Assembly (NCBI GenBank): GCA_037176725.1
Contig: JAZBRS010000074.1
Location: 62,934,001-62,998,000, forward strand
Length of the DNA: 64,000 nt
From: Posidonia oceanica
Taxonomy: Eukaryota; Streptophyta; Magnoliopsida; Alismatales; Posidoniaceae
Direction: 5' to 3'
Shown here: in pieces, positions 21,298 through 32,070 of the stretch
Numbering within the stretch: position 1 is the stretch's first letter
Layout of the letters: each line of letters starts with the position of its first letter
Program-made: the position numbers and the translations under genes
The notes under the pieces: model-generated
Databases searched by the model: none
The model's input: only the letters and a program-made list of their open reading frames with translations
Told to the model about the DNA's origin: nothing

Positions 21298-23883
21298 TCA
21301 CTGGTAGTATTTTTTGAGGTAGTAGGCATTGACTGGCTCGGACTGCTTGACGTGATCCATGCTCTCGAGGATTGCTGCGCCCCCAGAGAATATCTACTTG
21401 ATGACATAAGGACCATGCCAGTTGGGCCAGAATTTGCCTCGGCCCTCGGGGAGGTGAATAGCTCGCAGGACCAAGTCACCCGGCGTGAAGCTTCTGGGTC
21501 TGACTTTCTTTTGATAGGATCTGGCCATCCTCTTCTGATAGCATTGGGCATGGTGCATTGCCTGCAGTCTATGCTCGTCGATTAGGTTCAACTGGGCGCA
21601 GCGGTCTTCGACCCATTCTACCTCTTCTAGCTCTGCCTCCTTTAGGATTCGTAAAGACGGGATCTCGACTACAACAGGTAAAACTGCCTCCATGCCATAG
21701 ACCAGCGAATATGGAGTTGCTCTTGTCGAGGTTCGGACCGATGTTCTGTAGGCCCATAGTACATATGGGAGCTTGTCGTGCTAGTCTCTGTGGGTTTCTG
21801 CCATCTTCTTGAGGATCTTTATCAAGTTCTTGTTGGCTGACTCAACTGCGCCATTCATCTATGGCCGATAAGGGGAGGACTTGTGATGCTTGATCTTGAA
21901 ACTGTGCAGGCATTCCTCCATTCTCTTGGCTGTGAAGTTCGTGCCAGTGTTAGAGATGAGTGCATACGGGACCTCGTAACGAGCGATGATATTGTTCCTG
22001 ATGAACTTCTCCGTTACTACGGTCGTTACTGTCTTGTACGAGGCCGCCTCTACCCATTTGGTAAAGTAGTCAATCGACACAAGGATGAAGCGATGACCGT
22101 TGGAGGCCGTAGGATGGATTGCGCCGATGACATCAATTCCCCAAGTGGAGAAAGGCCAAGGTGACGCCATGCTGTGAAGCTGCTGTGGCGGCGCATGGAT
22201 GAAATTCCCATGTATCTGACAGTTGTGGCATCTGCGCACGAACCAGCAACAATCCGCCTCCATTGTGGACCAGAAGTAGCCTTGCAGCATAATTTTCTTG
22301 GCTAGTAACACACCATTCATGTGTGGGCCGCATGTCCCTGCGTGGACTTGAAGCATCAGTGTGTCAGCCTCTCTTTTGTCTATGCAGCACAAGAGCATCT
22401 GATTGTAGGACCTTCTGTAGAGATGTCCTGCTTCCAAGACATACTTGGACGCCAGGCGTGCCATAGTCTTTCTGTCTCCTGCTGATGTGCCAGTTGGGAG
22501 GTTGCCAGACTCTAGGAAGACCTTGATGTCATGGTACTAGGGTGGCTCTTCTGTTATAACTGCTTCCTCGATACTCATGCAGTGTGCAGGCTGCTCGACG
22601 CAGGTGACTGATACATCCACTGCATCGTCTTTGGGTATGGGGAGCCAGGATGCTAAGGTTGCCAAAGTGTCTGCATAGGCATTCTTGGCTCTATTCATGC
22701 AGGTGAAGCGAGTCTCCTCAAAGTGCTCGATTAGTTCCAGCAGGTACTCGTGGTATGGCACCAGCTTGGGGTCTTTGGTTCTCCAGTTGCCATTGACTTG
22801 GGAGACGACTAGCATGGCATCGCCATGCACATGTAGCCTCCGCACACCATGCTCGAGTGCGACTCGCAATCCTAGGATGCAGGCTTCATATTCTGCCTCG
22901 TTGTTGGTGCAGCTGAAGGTCATTTTCTTGTCAAACGGGATTAGTTCTCCCTGTGGTGTTGCTAGGACTGCTCCGATGCCTCTGCCCCTTTTGTTGACGG
23001 CGCCGTCAAAAAACATGTGCCATTGAAATTCGTCCTTGGGATCCTTCTGTTCGGCATCTTCCAAGGCGAACAAGATGTCCTCATCGGGAAACTGCGTCTG
23101 CAAGGGCTGATATTCAGGCAATGGTAAGTCGGCCAGGTGATCTACCACGGCCTATCCCTTCATTGATTTCTAGGTGACGAAGGTAATGTCATACTGAGAT
23201 AAGAGCACTTGCCACTTTACACATCGGCCTACTAGTGCGGGCTTCTGAAATAAATATTTCGTTGGATCGTGCCTGCACAGAAGTAGAACGGGGTAGGCCA
23301 TCATATAGTGCCTCAACTTTTGCGTAGCCCAGACTAGGGAAAGGTAGGTTTTCTCGATCATTGTATACCTGGCTTCACAATCATTGAACTTCCTACTCAG
23401 GTAGTAAATGGCGCGCTCCTTGCGACCTAATTCATCATGCTGACCCAAGACTGCGCCTACAGAGTGCTGCGTCGTTGAGAGGTACAGCAGCAGTGGTCTT
23501 CCTAGTGTGGGAGGAACCAAGACAGGGGGCTTAGTTAGGAGCTACTTGATCTTTTCAAACACGGCTTGGCATTCGTCGCTCCACTTGATCTGTGCATTTT
23601 TCTTAGGAGTTTGAAGATTGGCTCACAGATGGGTGTGAGCTGTGCAACGAATCGATTGATATACTGCAGTCGCCCCAGTAGGCCTTGGACCTCCTTTTTA
23701 GTGGCAGGGGATGGCATTTCAATGATGGCTCGGGCTTTGCTGGGATTTACCTCAATTCCCCTCTGGCTGACAATATAGCCTAGGAGTTTTCCAGATGATA
23801 CGCCGAAGACGCATTTGTTGGGATTGAGCCTAAGCCTATAGCACCTAAGGCGATCGAACAGCTTCTTCAGGCAGGTAAGATGG
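21298..23883 (-). pseudogene. pol: E2 pol, truncated by E3: RT C-terminus, RNase H, integrase
   Basis: The minus-strand frame enters in RT just after the YVDD region (HLTCLKKLFDRLR), passes the RT connection, RNase H (FFDGAVNKRG, NNEAEYEAC), the integrase zinc region (VHAGTCGPHMNG...VRRCHNCQ) and the integrase core (GIDVIG; SNTGTNF, where Asp of the second motif is changed), and ends LKKYYQ with TGA at 21300-21298. Stops include CAG to TAG changes near 23545, 23170 and 23155 and in VIK*IFSGG, and TGG to TAG near 22540 and 21784. A one-base frameshift near 23605 precedes the first. The frame starts exactly where LTR-3 ends (23884), so E3 split the gene; the 5' half should lie right of the window. 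Confidence 0.85.
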
Positions 23884-26800
23884 TGTAGTAATCCCAATCA
23901 GAAATCAGGCTTACTATTGGCGGCGAGGGTCCGAGGAGGAGGGCTCAACTCGAAAACACTTAAAATAAAGGGGAAAAGGAGAAGATAAGACAAATCAGAG
24001 TCGCCACCATGTCTATTATCGGAAGACAAGGAAAACCAGGGGAAATGCGTGAATTAACACGCAAAACCAAACAAGAAATGCAAAGCAAAGCAATGCAAAG
24101 GAAAACAAATGCAAATACATGCAAATGAGATGACTCATGCCTAGAATAAGGGCGATATGGTCATTTCCGGCCAAAAGACTGGGCAAGGACTCCTGTTACA
24201 TGCGGGGAAGGTGTTAGGCACCCCCGACACGCCCGAGAATCGGTCTTTCTAGGCTGACGCTCGCATACACAGGGAAATGCAGATTTGAATGCCTAAATGC
24301 CAATGAATGCCTAAATGAATGCTTATAGGTGTGCTCTAAATGAAGAGATGCAATGTAAGGAAGTAAACGTGCAATCTAAGTGCTCAGCAGTGCTGTCTAT
24401 GTTCCGAACCAAGCGAAACCTGGTTCGCGAGAACTCCAGGCAGTAAGCATCACTGCCTTATATGCAAATGCAAGCGAAAAGCAAAACGACGATAAAACCA
24501 TGCAGATGCAAGCGACATGCAAGAGAAAACGGCGTAAAACACGCGAAACAATGCAAGAAACGGGAGCGGCACGCGAAACGGTGCAAGAAAACAAGATCGG
24601 CACGCAAAATCGAGCGAGAAAGCAAAGCGACACGCAAAACGGTGCAAAAGACAAAAGCAAGCACGCAAAACGGTGCCAAAGACGAAGCGGGCACGCAAAA
24701 CGGTGCCAAAAGCGAAGTGGGCACGCAAAACGGTGCAAAAGACAAAAGCGGGCACGCAAAACGGTGCCAAAGACAAAGCGGGCACGCAAAATGGTGCCAA
24801 AAGCGAAGCGAAACCTCGGCAAAACCATGCAGATGCAAATGCAAGGAGAAAGAACAAGAGAAGCGAAAGGAGAAGCAAAACAGCGCGTGTGTGAGAACAG
24901 ACACTGTCTAAGGGCCACACAGAGTAGGTGTGAAGACCTACAATGGGGAAAGTAAGCAAATGGGGGATTACCACCGCTTTGTGACTGGTTCGGACTAAAC
25001 CGCCCCACGATGTGCCTCGCACGCTGCCCAAAGCTCGCGATGCGATCGGATCGTGGAAAAGGGGGAAGGAAGTCGCAATAAGTGGTGAATCCAGGGGAAA
25101 CACAACACAAAACACTTAGGAATACGCGAAACGAGGAATGGAGTTGGTAGATAAGAAGAGGAAGTCCTATTCTACATGCTCGAGGAAACAAAAAGCGAAA
25201 ACGATGCATGTGATGCAAATGGTATGCAAATGAGTGCTATGCAGGGGTTCAGGAGGACATACCTGGAAAATCTGGGGCCTGATCTGAAATCTGCTTTGAC
25301 CATGCTGAAGAACGTTTCGCTGGGGTCGTCTGGGTAGCTTGTTTGAGAAGATCCAACGGCCGGATTGGAAGATATCGCAACTCCAAGGCAGAGGGGCCAG
25401 AATAGTGGAGAAGAATGGATTTAAGTGTACAGGAGGTTTTAGGGGTGTGCAAACAGGTCCTCCCATGTGAATGGGAGCTAATGATACTTAGGTGTGTGCA
25501 AAAGATGCCAAATGCAAGACTATATGAGTGCAGATGCATGCAGAATGCAAGAAAATGCTTAAGGGGATTTTTAGAAAATTGAGGGTTTAAAATGTAATTT
25601 TTGAAAAGATGGGGGTCTAAATGCAAAGATTTTGAAAAGTTTGGGGCTTTCATGCAAGGATTTTGAAAAAAGGAGGGTCTACATGCAATTTTGCAAAGGA
25701 CAGGGTTTAAAATGCAATTTTTCAAGATGGGTATGCATCAGGGCAAGTTTTGAAAACATGTGGCAGATTAAGATGCAATTTTGAAATCATTAGGGTCCAA
25801 AATGCAATTTTTCTAGAAAAACTAGGTCCTAAGTAGTCTGGGAATGCAAATGGGGGACCTACATGCAATTTTTCAAACATGTGGGGCTAAAATGCAATTT
25901 TTGAAGCAAAATATGCATTTAAATGATTTTTATAAGCATGCAGAGGACCTATGTGCAATTTTTCAAACATGCAGGGTCAAAAATGCAATTTTTGAAGCAA
26001 AATATGCATTAAAAAGACAAACAGAGGACTGGCATGCAATTTTTAAAATATGCAAGGTCAGAAATGCAATTTAATAAGCTAAATATGCATTTAAATGGCT
26101 ACTGTGCATTAGAAAAGGACCTATATGCAAAAATCAGAAAACAGAGGGGGAGAAATGCAATGCAACAAGCAAAAATGAAAAATAAAACCTAAGTTCTACA
26201 GGACAGAGGACCAGAATGCAAAAGCAGAAAACAAAAGGGACCTGGAATGCAATTTCATATGGCAAAGATCATGCATTAAATCTAATTAAACTACTGCAGG
26301 ACCTAAGTGCAAAAATCAAGAACTGGAGGGCCAAAGTCTAACTTATTACTGAAGGAAAGCACAATAAAAGGACCAGAAAGCAAATAAGGAGAACTACAGA
26401 CATTTCATGCAATTTAATATAGTTTTAAATCAGAAATCAGCAGATTAAATCAAATAAAGGACTGGAATGCAAAATAACAAGAACTCAGACCAGAAATGCA
26501 ATATTGGCAAAAAAACTTAGCTAAAGAAAAATAAAGGAACAGTGCATGGCCGACGGCCATGGACACTGTAGCAGCAAGCTGCCAGCGTCCATGAACGCCG
26601 GCACAGGGATGCTGGGGCAGCGCAGACTGGCGGGGATGCATCTCTAGGTCCTGACGGAGGTCGAACGACGTTCGGCAGAGCTCGACGCGGGCTGGAGCGA
26701 GCCGGAGAGGCCACCGGAGGTCTGCAGAGTTTCAGAAGGGCACTCCGGGTGATCGACGCGACGACGCGGCGATCTGAAGGCCGGAGCGTGCTCCTGAGGC

Positions 26801-29687
26801 TCGTGCGGACCTGAGGCAACTGCTGGAACGCCGTTTTGCTAACCGGAGCGGAGGGACGCACGGAGAGGCTCGCCGGAGAAGACGACTCTGACCGGAGCTG
26901 ACTCGGTGCAGGAGCGAAGAGAATCCTATTCTAAGGGGGGGAAAAGCAAGAGGGGAAGAAGATTATGCTAAAGGAACAAAAGTTTACCTGCTTCCGTGGC
27001 TGGGAAGTCCTCCCGACGCAGGCGGTTTCAGAGGTCGCCGATGGAGCTCGTCCGGTGAGAGGAGGGGGCGTCGATGGCTCGGGAAGGCTCGGATCTCCTC
27101 AGAGCAACCCTCCGGAGCTTCCTGGATGTCTGGAAGGCTGCTGCGAAGATCGGCGGATGAATCGGCAGATTTTGGGTTCACAGAGGCAGCCGGAGACCGA
27201 GGGGTGTCCGCTGCTCCTCAGGCCAGATGGGTCCTTCTGGAAGGTTGCTGGATGACTGGTGAAGGATTCTGGGCAGTTGAATTGGATCGCGGGAGGCTGT
27301 GGGTGGAGTTTGCAGATTGGTCGATTTTCTGGTCAGAGAGGGAGGTAACTGTTTGTGGTGGAAGGTTCGGCCTGTGAGGGTGGAGAAGGCTGAAGGCTGG
27401 GTGGCTTGGAGAGGTGGAGTTCAGGCGAGTATCTGGGAAAGGTTTGGGAAGATTGGAAGGTCTGTGGTGGTGGCAATTTCAGCTGGGTTGGAGTTGGGTT
27501 CTGTGGTGGAAGTTCAGGTGAACTGAGGGTGTTTTCGGGGGTGGAAAGGCCGTGGAAGAGTGGAGGAGGAATGCTGGGATTCTGGGTGGATTTGGGGGAT
27601 GAAATGGAAGAGAATGGATGGCTGGAACGGGCTTGGTTTCTGAGGAAAAAGAAGGGGCAATGCTGCGGAAATCAGAGGGAGAAGAAGGAGAAGTTTTGCT
27701 GGGGAATTCTCTCTGGATTTCAGCTCTCTCTCTCGGATGGCAAAAGGGCACTGAAGGAGCGGAGGGTGAGGCTTTTTATCTGCTGCTCCTGGCTTGCTCG
27801 CGCGCTCGTGGAATTCGAATTCCACCGGCACCATCCACTGCAGATGAGGGAGACAAGCGGCGAGGGAGACAGGCAGTTAAAGCCTCCCGGAAAAGGTGCT
27901 GAAAGAAGAGGAGACTGAGGCGAACTGGTGCTGATCTGACGGAGGGGGAGAATCGAATTCAAAAAGGAGAGGGAGTGCTGTAGGTTCGCGGGAGGAGAAG
28001 GAAAAGAGCAGAGGAAGAAGAAGGAAGAGGAAGAAGGAGGGAAGCAGGCCAGGCCACGAACCGGAGGAGAAAATAAAAAAGAAAGAAGGAAGGGGTGGAC
28101 GGGCTGGATTGGGCCTAGCAGAAAAAAGAAAAAGAATAGGAAGAAAGGGAGAAAGAGAGGAGAAAAAGAGGAGAAATAAATTAGGTCAAAATAAAATAAA
28201 AATAGGTAAAAATATTAGAATGATTGTGTTGTGAGTCAGGATCTTGATTAAATTTTTAATGACTGTTTTTAGTTGATTAATTCTGATTTTAGAGGGGTTT
28301 TGGGTTTGATTAGGGTTTTAAGGGTTTTCTTCGTTTTTTAATTTGTTTTCCATTTTGATTAAGTGTTTGTTAAGCCTTTTAAGTTATTTTTTAATTGTGT
28401 TTTTCTTGTTAAGCATTTGGGATGTTAATTAGGATTTTTTTAAGATTTATTTTTAGATTAATTAGAGTGAGTTTTGGCATTTGATTTTAGTCCTTTTAGG
28501 ATTCTTCTTAAGTCTTTTTTGAATTATGTTTTTGATCTTATGTTTGTTAAGTTCTTTTGATGTTTTTTAGTTAAGTTTCTCTTGTTTAATTAAGTGTTTT
28601 TAAGTCTTTAATTGTTTCTCTCTTTTTTTTTTAGTTAAGTTTTTAAATTGTCCCTTTTTAGGTTTGTTAAGTTAAGTTTTTTTTCATTAATTATTTGTCT
28701 TAGTGTTTTTAATTGTTCTACTTCTTCTTAGGGTTTGTTCTTAGATTATTTTGATAGGGTTTTCACTTTTGATTGGTTTTGATTATATTTTAGTTTTTTC
28801 CTTGATTTTACAGCATTTTCTTCTGGTTATTTTGTATTTTTTAGGTTACATTCCTTGGTTTTCCATTTTAGCTAATTTTAGTTGGGTTTAGGTTCTTAAT
28901 TGTTTGTTTAGTATTTTTAATTATTTTTCTTAGGGTTCTGGTTTGTTTCCCTTTTGTTTTAGAGTTTTAGAGATTTTTAAGAGTTTTTTATGGATTTTAG
29001 CAAAAGAAGGAAAAAGGAAAAGAGAAGGAAGAAGAAAAAGGAAAAAGGAGGAATAAAGGGGAAAGAGATGAGTTGGACGAGAATAATTTTTTAAAAGTCA
29101 GGGAAAATGCTAAAAATAAGGTAAAAATAGAAATAAGATAGAGAAGAGATAGAAGCACAAAGGGGGCCCACAGGTAGGCAAGAAAAAGAGAGAGAAAGGG
29201 ATGAAAAGAAGGAGGATAATTAGGAGAGAGAGAGGAGAGAGAAAAGAATAATCCAAGAGAGAGAAAAGGATAATTTAGGTAAAAGGAAGGCTTAAAAGTT
29301 TTGAAATGGGGTGAAAATTGGGGAGTGTGTAGCATAGGGTTTCTAGTGTTGCTTTTAGGGCTTTGGTCTGATTTTAAGCAAGTTTTGGAAGGGTTTTGAG
29401 GTGTAGAAAAAAGGGTGGTTTCACCTAAGTTTTCTAGGGCTTTTGGGAATGGTTTTGGTTTGAAAGTTTCTAAGTGTTTGGGTAGGTCTGCTAAGTAGGG
29501 GTTGATGGGTTTTCCTATGGTTTTTGGGCAGGTTTGGGCTTGGGAAGTGGGTGTAGGCTTAGATCAAGTTAGGCTAGTTTTGAAGGGTGAGATGAAGAGG
29601 GTTGGGGGTTGGTTTGACCTAGGTTTAGATCCAGAAGTCACCAGAAGGTCCCAATTGGTCCGAGCCTATCAAGATGGGGTGTCAACA
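23884..29687 (-). repeat. LTR-3 (3' LTR of E3), 5.8 kb
   Basis: Minus strand: starts TGTTGACACCCC (29687), ends GGGATTACTACA (23884). Along the plus strand it shows the conserved block with GGTGTTAGGCACC (24183-24240), a TGGCGACTCTG copy on the minus strand (24006-23996), a 30-bp minisatellite (24.6-24.83 kb), a degenerate 'TGCAATTTTT' phrase array (25.5-26.5 kb), a GC-rich part (26.5-28.1 kb), and a T-rich part (28.2-29.0 kb) that looks like plant intron sequence. Long open frames in the GC-rich part show no domain and are not called genes. Confidence 0.88.
24600..24830 (-). repeat. 30-bp minisatellite in LTR-3
   Basis: CACGCAAAACGGTGC recurs at 24631, 24662, 24692, 24722, 24753 and 24783, a 30-31 bp period. 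The same array is in the solo LTR (32.75-32.99 kb) and, longer, in LTR-4 (54.24-54.79 kb). Lys/Arg/Thr-rich open frames through it on the plus strand are artefacts of the unit being a multiple of three. Confidence 0.85.
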
Positions 29688-29765
29688 GATGCCCCTCCCT
29701 GAGCAAGGTCAAGCGGAGCGAGGCCGCTGCTCAGGGTTGACAAGACACCCCATCTGACCGGCGGG
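29666..29765 (-). promoter_or_regulatory. Polypurine tract and nested stem-loop, E3
   Basis: The minus strand reads TCAGGGAGGGGCATC (29702-29688) and then the LTR. On the plus strand CCCTGAGCA (about 29697-29705) is the exact reverse complement of TGCTCAGGG (about 29729-29737). Outside it, AGATGGGGTGTCAACA of the LTR start pairs with GTTGACA..CACCCCATCT (about 29738-29758). The PPT is therefore inside a two-level hairpin, as in E1 and E2. Confidence 0.7.
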
Positions 29766-30237
29766 AGTAGTGGTTTGCTATGGGCGTGAGCTACTTATTC
29801 GGCGGATGCACCGAAAATCATAGCTCGTTGCCGCAATGCAAAATGCAGGTGCAGATGGATGATGTGCAGGGTATGCAATGCATGCTAATGCAAAAGTCAC
29901 GCCAGTGTTAGTACAAAAGTTAGTGCAGTTAAAAGAAATGCTGATGCAGTGCAAGTGATGCCGATGATGTTAAACTAGTATGCAATGCTAGCAGAGAAGG
30001 TGCAGAGATGATGCAAGAGAAATGCTAAAAGAAAGGCACGATGTGGCGCGAAGATCTGGCGGGTAAGCCAGACTTGCGCGACAAGGCAAGAAAGAAAAAA
30101 GGTGCAGCTTGTCCCCGTCTAGGGAGCAAGCTAGCAGAAAAAAGAGGGGTGCGAGGGGAGAGGGGCCAACTCTCCTATCGCAAGGGGAAGCGAGACTTTG
30201 CCTTCCTGGGACAAGGCCACGCGAAGAAGGTGATAAG
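29766..30237 (-). other. E3 3' non-coding region with GCAAATGC words
   Basis: Holds the block shared with E2 (GTTGCCGCAATGCAAA at about 29830), GCAATGCATGCTAATGC words, and one AGCTTGTCCC...GGGAGCAAGCT inverted repeat near 30106. A lysine/arginine-rich frame at 30041-30310 has no recognisable domain. Nothing else is seen. Confidence 0.5.
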
Positions 30238-31278
30238 GTGTCGGGCTTATCGGCCGGATAGTTTACGGTCCTATCAACCGGGAGTGATAGTTTACAGTCC
30301 TATCAACTAGAAGCGATAGTTTACAGTCCTATCAACTGGAACGATAGTTTACGGTCCTATCAACTGGAGGCAGTTGTGAGTGATAGTTACTGGATATCAG
30401 CCGTATAACATGGTTGTGCGGGATAGTTTACAGTCCTATCAACTGGAACGATAGTATACAGTCCTATCAACTGGAGCGATCGTTTACAGTCCTATCAACT
30501 GGAAAGCACAAACCATGAGGGATAGTTACTGGGTATCAGTCGTATAACGCAAATGCCAGAGAATGATAGTTTACAGTCCTATCAACTGGAACGATAGTTT
30601 ACAGGCCTATCAACTGGAGCGATAGTTTACAGTCCTATCAACTGGAAAGGGCATTTGCGAGGGATAGTTACTGGATATCAGCCGTATAACATGATTGCGA
30701 GTGATAGTTTACAGTCCTATCAACTGGAACGATAGTTTACAGTCCTATCAACTGGAGCGATAGTTTACAGTCCTATCAACTGGAACGATAGTTTACAGTC
30801 CTATCAACTGGAACGCGCAATCATGAGGGATAGTTACTGGGTATCAGCCGTATAATGCAATTGCAGGTGATAGTTTACGGTCCTATCAACCGGAACGATA
30901 GTTTACAGTCCTATCAACTGGAATGATAGTTTACAGTCCTATCAACTGGAGCGATAGTTTACAGTCCTATCAACTGGAAGCTGCAATTGCAAGGGACAGT
31001 TACTGGATGTCAGCCGTATAACGTAATTGCAAGTGATAGTTTCGGATATCAGCTAAGGATGAGTTTTGGATCATCAGCCAGAGAATGATAGTTTACAGTC
31101 CTATCAACTGGAACGATAGTTTACAGTCCTATCAACTGGAACAATAGTTTACAGTCCTATCAACTGGAAAGTGCAATTACGAGGGACAGTTACTGGATGT
31201 CAGCTGTATAACACAACTGTGGGCCAGATCGGGGATCAGCCCAAGATGATAGTTTACGGTCCTATCAACCGAAAAGAG

Positions 31279-31290
<12 letters not shown>
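30238..31290 (-). repeat. 28-bp hairpin repeat array (GATAG...CTATC), about 22 copies
   Basis: The unit GATAGTTTACAGTCCTATC plus AACTGGAAC is 28 bp; GATAG and CTATC are reverse complements separated by nine bases. Blocks of 3-5 units are separated about every 130-180 bp by a related segment GGATAGTTACTGGATATCAG followed by CCGTATAAC. It lies between the DUF7745-like ORF and the PPT of E3. No unique spacers are present, so this is not a CRISPR-like array. Confidence 0.9.
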
Positions 31291-31309
<19 letters not shown>

Positions 31310-31860
31310 AAGATATCGGACTTATCGGCCGGCAAAGAGGGGATAAGGTAATGATGAGATTGATTGATTGAAAAGGTGATAAGATATCGGACTTATCGGC
31401 CGACAAAGAGGAAATGAGGTAATGATGAGATTGATTGATTGAAAAGGTGATAAGATATCGGACTTATCGGCCGGCAAAGAGGGGATGAGGTAATGATGAG
31501 ATTGATTGATTGAAAAGGTGATAAGATATCGGACTTATCGGCCGGCAAAGAGGGGATGAGGTAATGATGAGATTGATTGATTGAAAAGGTGATAAGATAT
31601 CGGACTTATCGGCCGGCAAAGAGGGGATGAGGTAATGATGAGATTGATTGATTGAAAAGGTGATAAGATATCGGACTTATCGGCCGGCAAAGAGGGGATG
31701 AGGTAATGATGAGATTGATTGGTTGAAAAGGTGATAAGATATCGGACTTATCGGCCGGCAAAGAGGGGATGAGGTAATGATGAGATTGATTGATTGAAAA
31801 GGTGATAAGATATCGGACTTATCGGCCGGCAAAGAGGGGATGAGGTAATGATGAGATACC
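31291..31860 (-). repeat. 71-bp hairpin repeat array (GATAAG...CTTATC), eight copies
   Basis: AGATATCGGACTTATCGG starts at 31311, 31382, 31453, 31524, 31595, 31666, 31737 and 31808, an exact 71-bp period with very few differences. Each copy has the inverted repeat GATAAG-N8-CTTATC and a GATTGATTGATTG tract; the first copy has an expanded GATT tract (31283-31307). High identity suggests recent expansion. Confidence 0.92.
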
Positions 31861-32070
31861 GGGCTTGCCGGTAGAGGTTTCGCGAGAGCGAATCATCCCA
31901 TGACACCAGGAATATCATAGGGGAAGGAGGGGGAGAATGATACCAAGGGGCGATCAAAAGATGCCCCTGGTGTCGAGATGACATCAGGGGTTGGCCAGCG
32001 CGTCCTTGGTATCAAAAACCGAGGGTGAAGACAAAACTGACGTGTTTGTCAGACGAGTAGTTTGGGGTAC
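31861..32070 (-). other. E3 3' region with an 11-bp-arm hairpin; left flank of solo LTR
   Basis: CCCCTGGTGTC (31964-31974) and GACATCAGGGG (31980-31990) form an inverted repeat with one mismatch and a five-base loop, matching two hairpins in E2. The segment ends GAGTAGTTTGGGGTAC, which is the left half of a 54-bp repeat unit and carries the GGTAC target duplication (32066-32070). Confidence 0.75.

Larger units (their letters stand above)
8152..23883 (-). mobile_element. E2: Tat-type Ty3/gypsy element, minus strand, 5' part off-window
   Basis: Read on the minus strand: pol (23883-21298), spacer, a region with two intron-containing genes on the opposite strand, hairpin repeats (12.5-11.6 kb), PPT (11073-11059) and 3' LTR (11058-8152). 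No LTR terminus lies between 11059 and 23883, and the order matches E3, so I treat it as one element. It inserted into the E0 integrase (predicted target duplication ACCTG, 8147-8151) and was itself split in RT by E3 at 23883/23884. Its gag, protease and 5' LTR should lie beyond the right edge, after the missing parts of E4 and E3. Confidence 0.7.

Noticed and set aside
26984..27962. Candidate genes in the GC-rich part of LTR-3 (similar at 34.8-36.3 and 51.2-52.5 kb)
   Set aside because: Overlapping frames on both strands, no recognised domain, and the region is inside LTRs. GC content alone explains the open frames.
30238..31290. CRISPR-like array of 28-bp repeats
   Set aside because: Units are adjacent with no unique spacers, in plant retrotransposon sequence, and the separators are themselves repeated.
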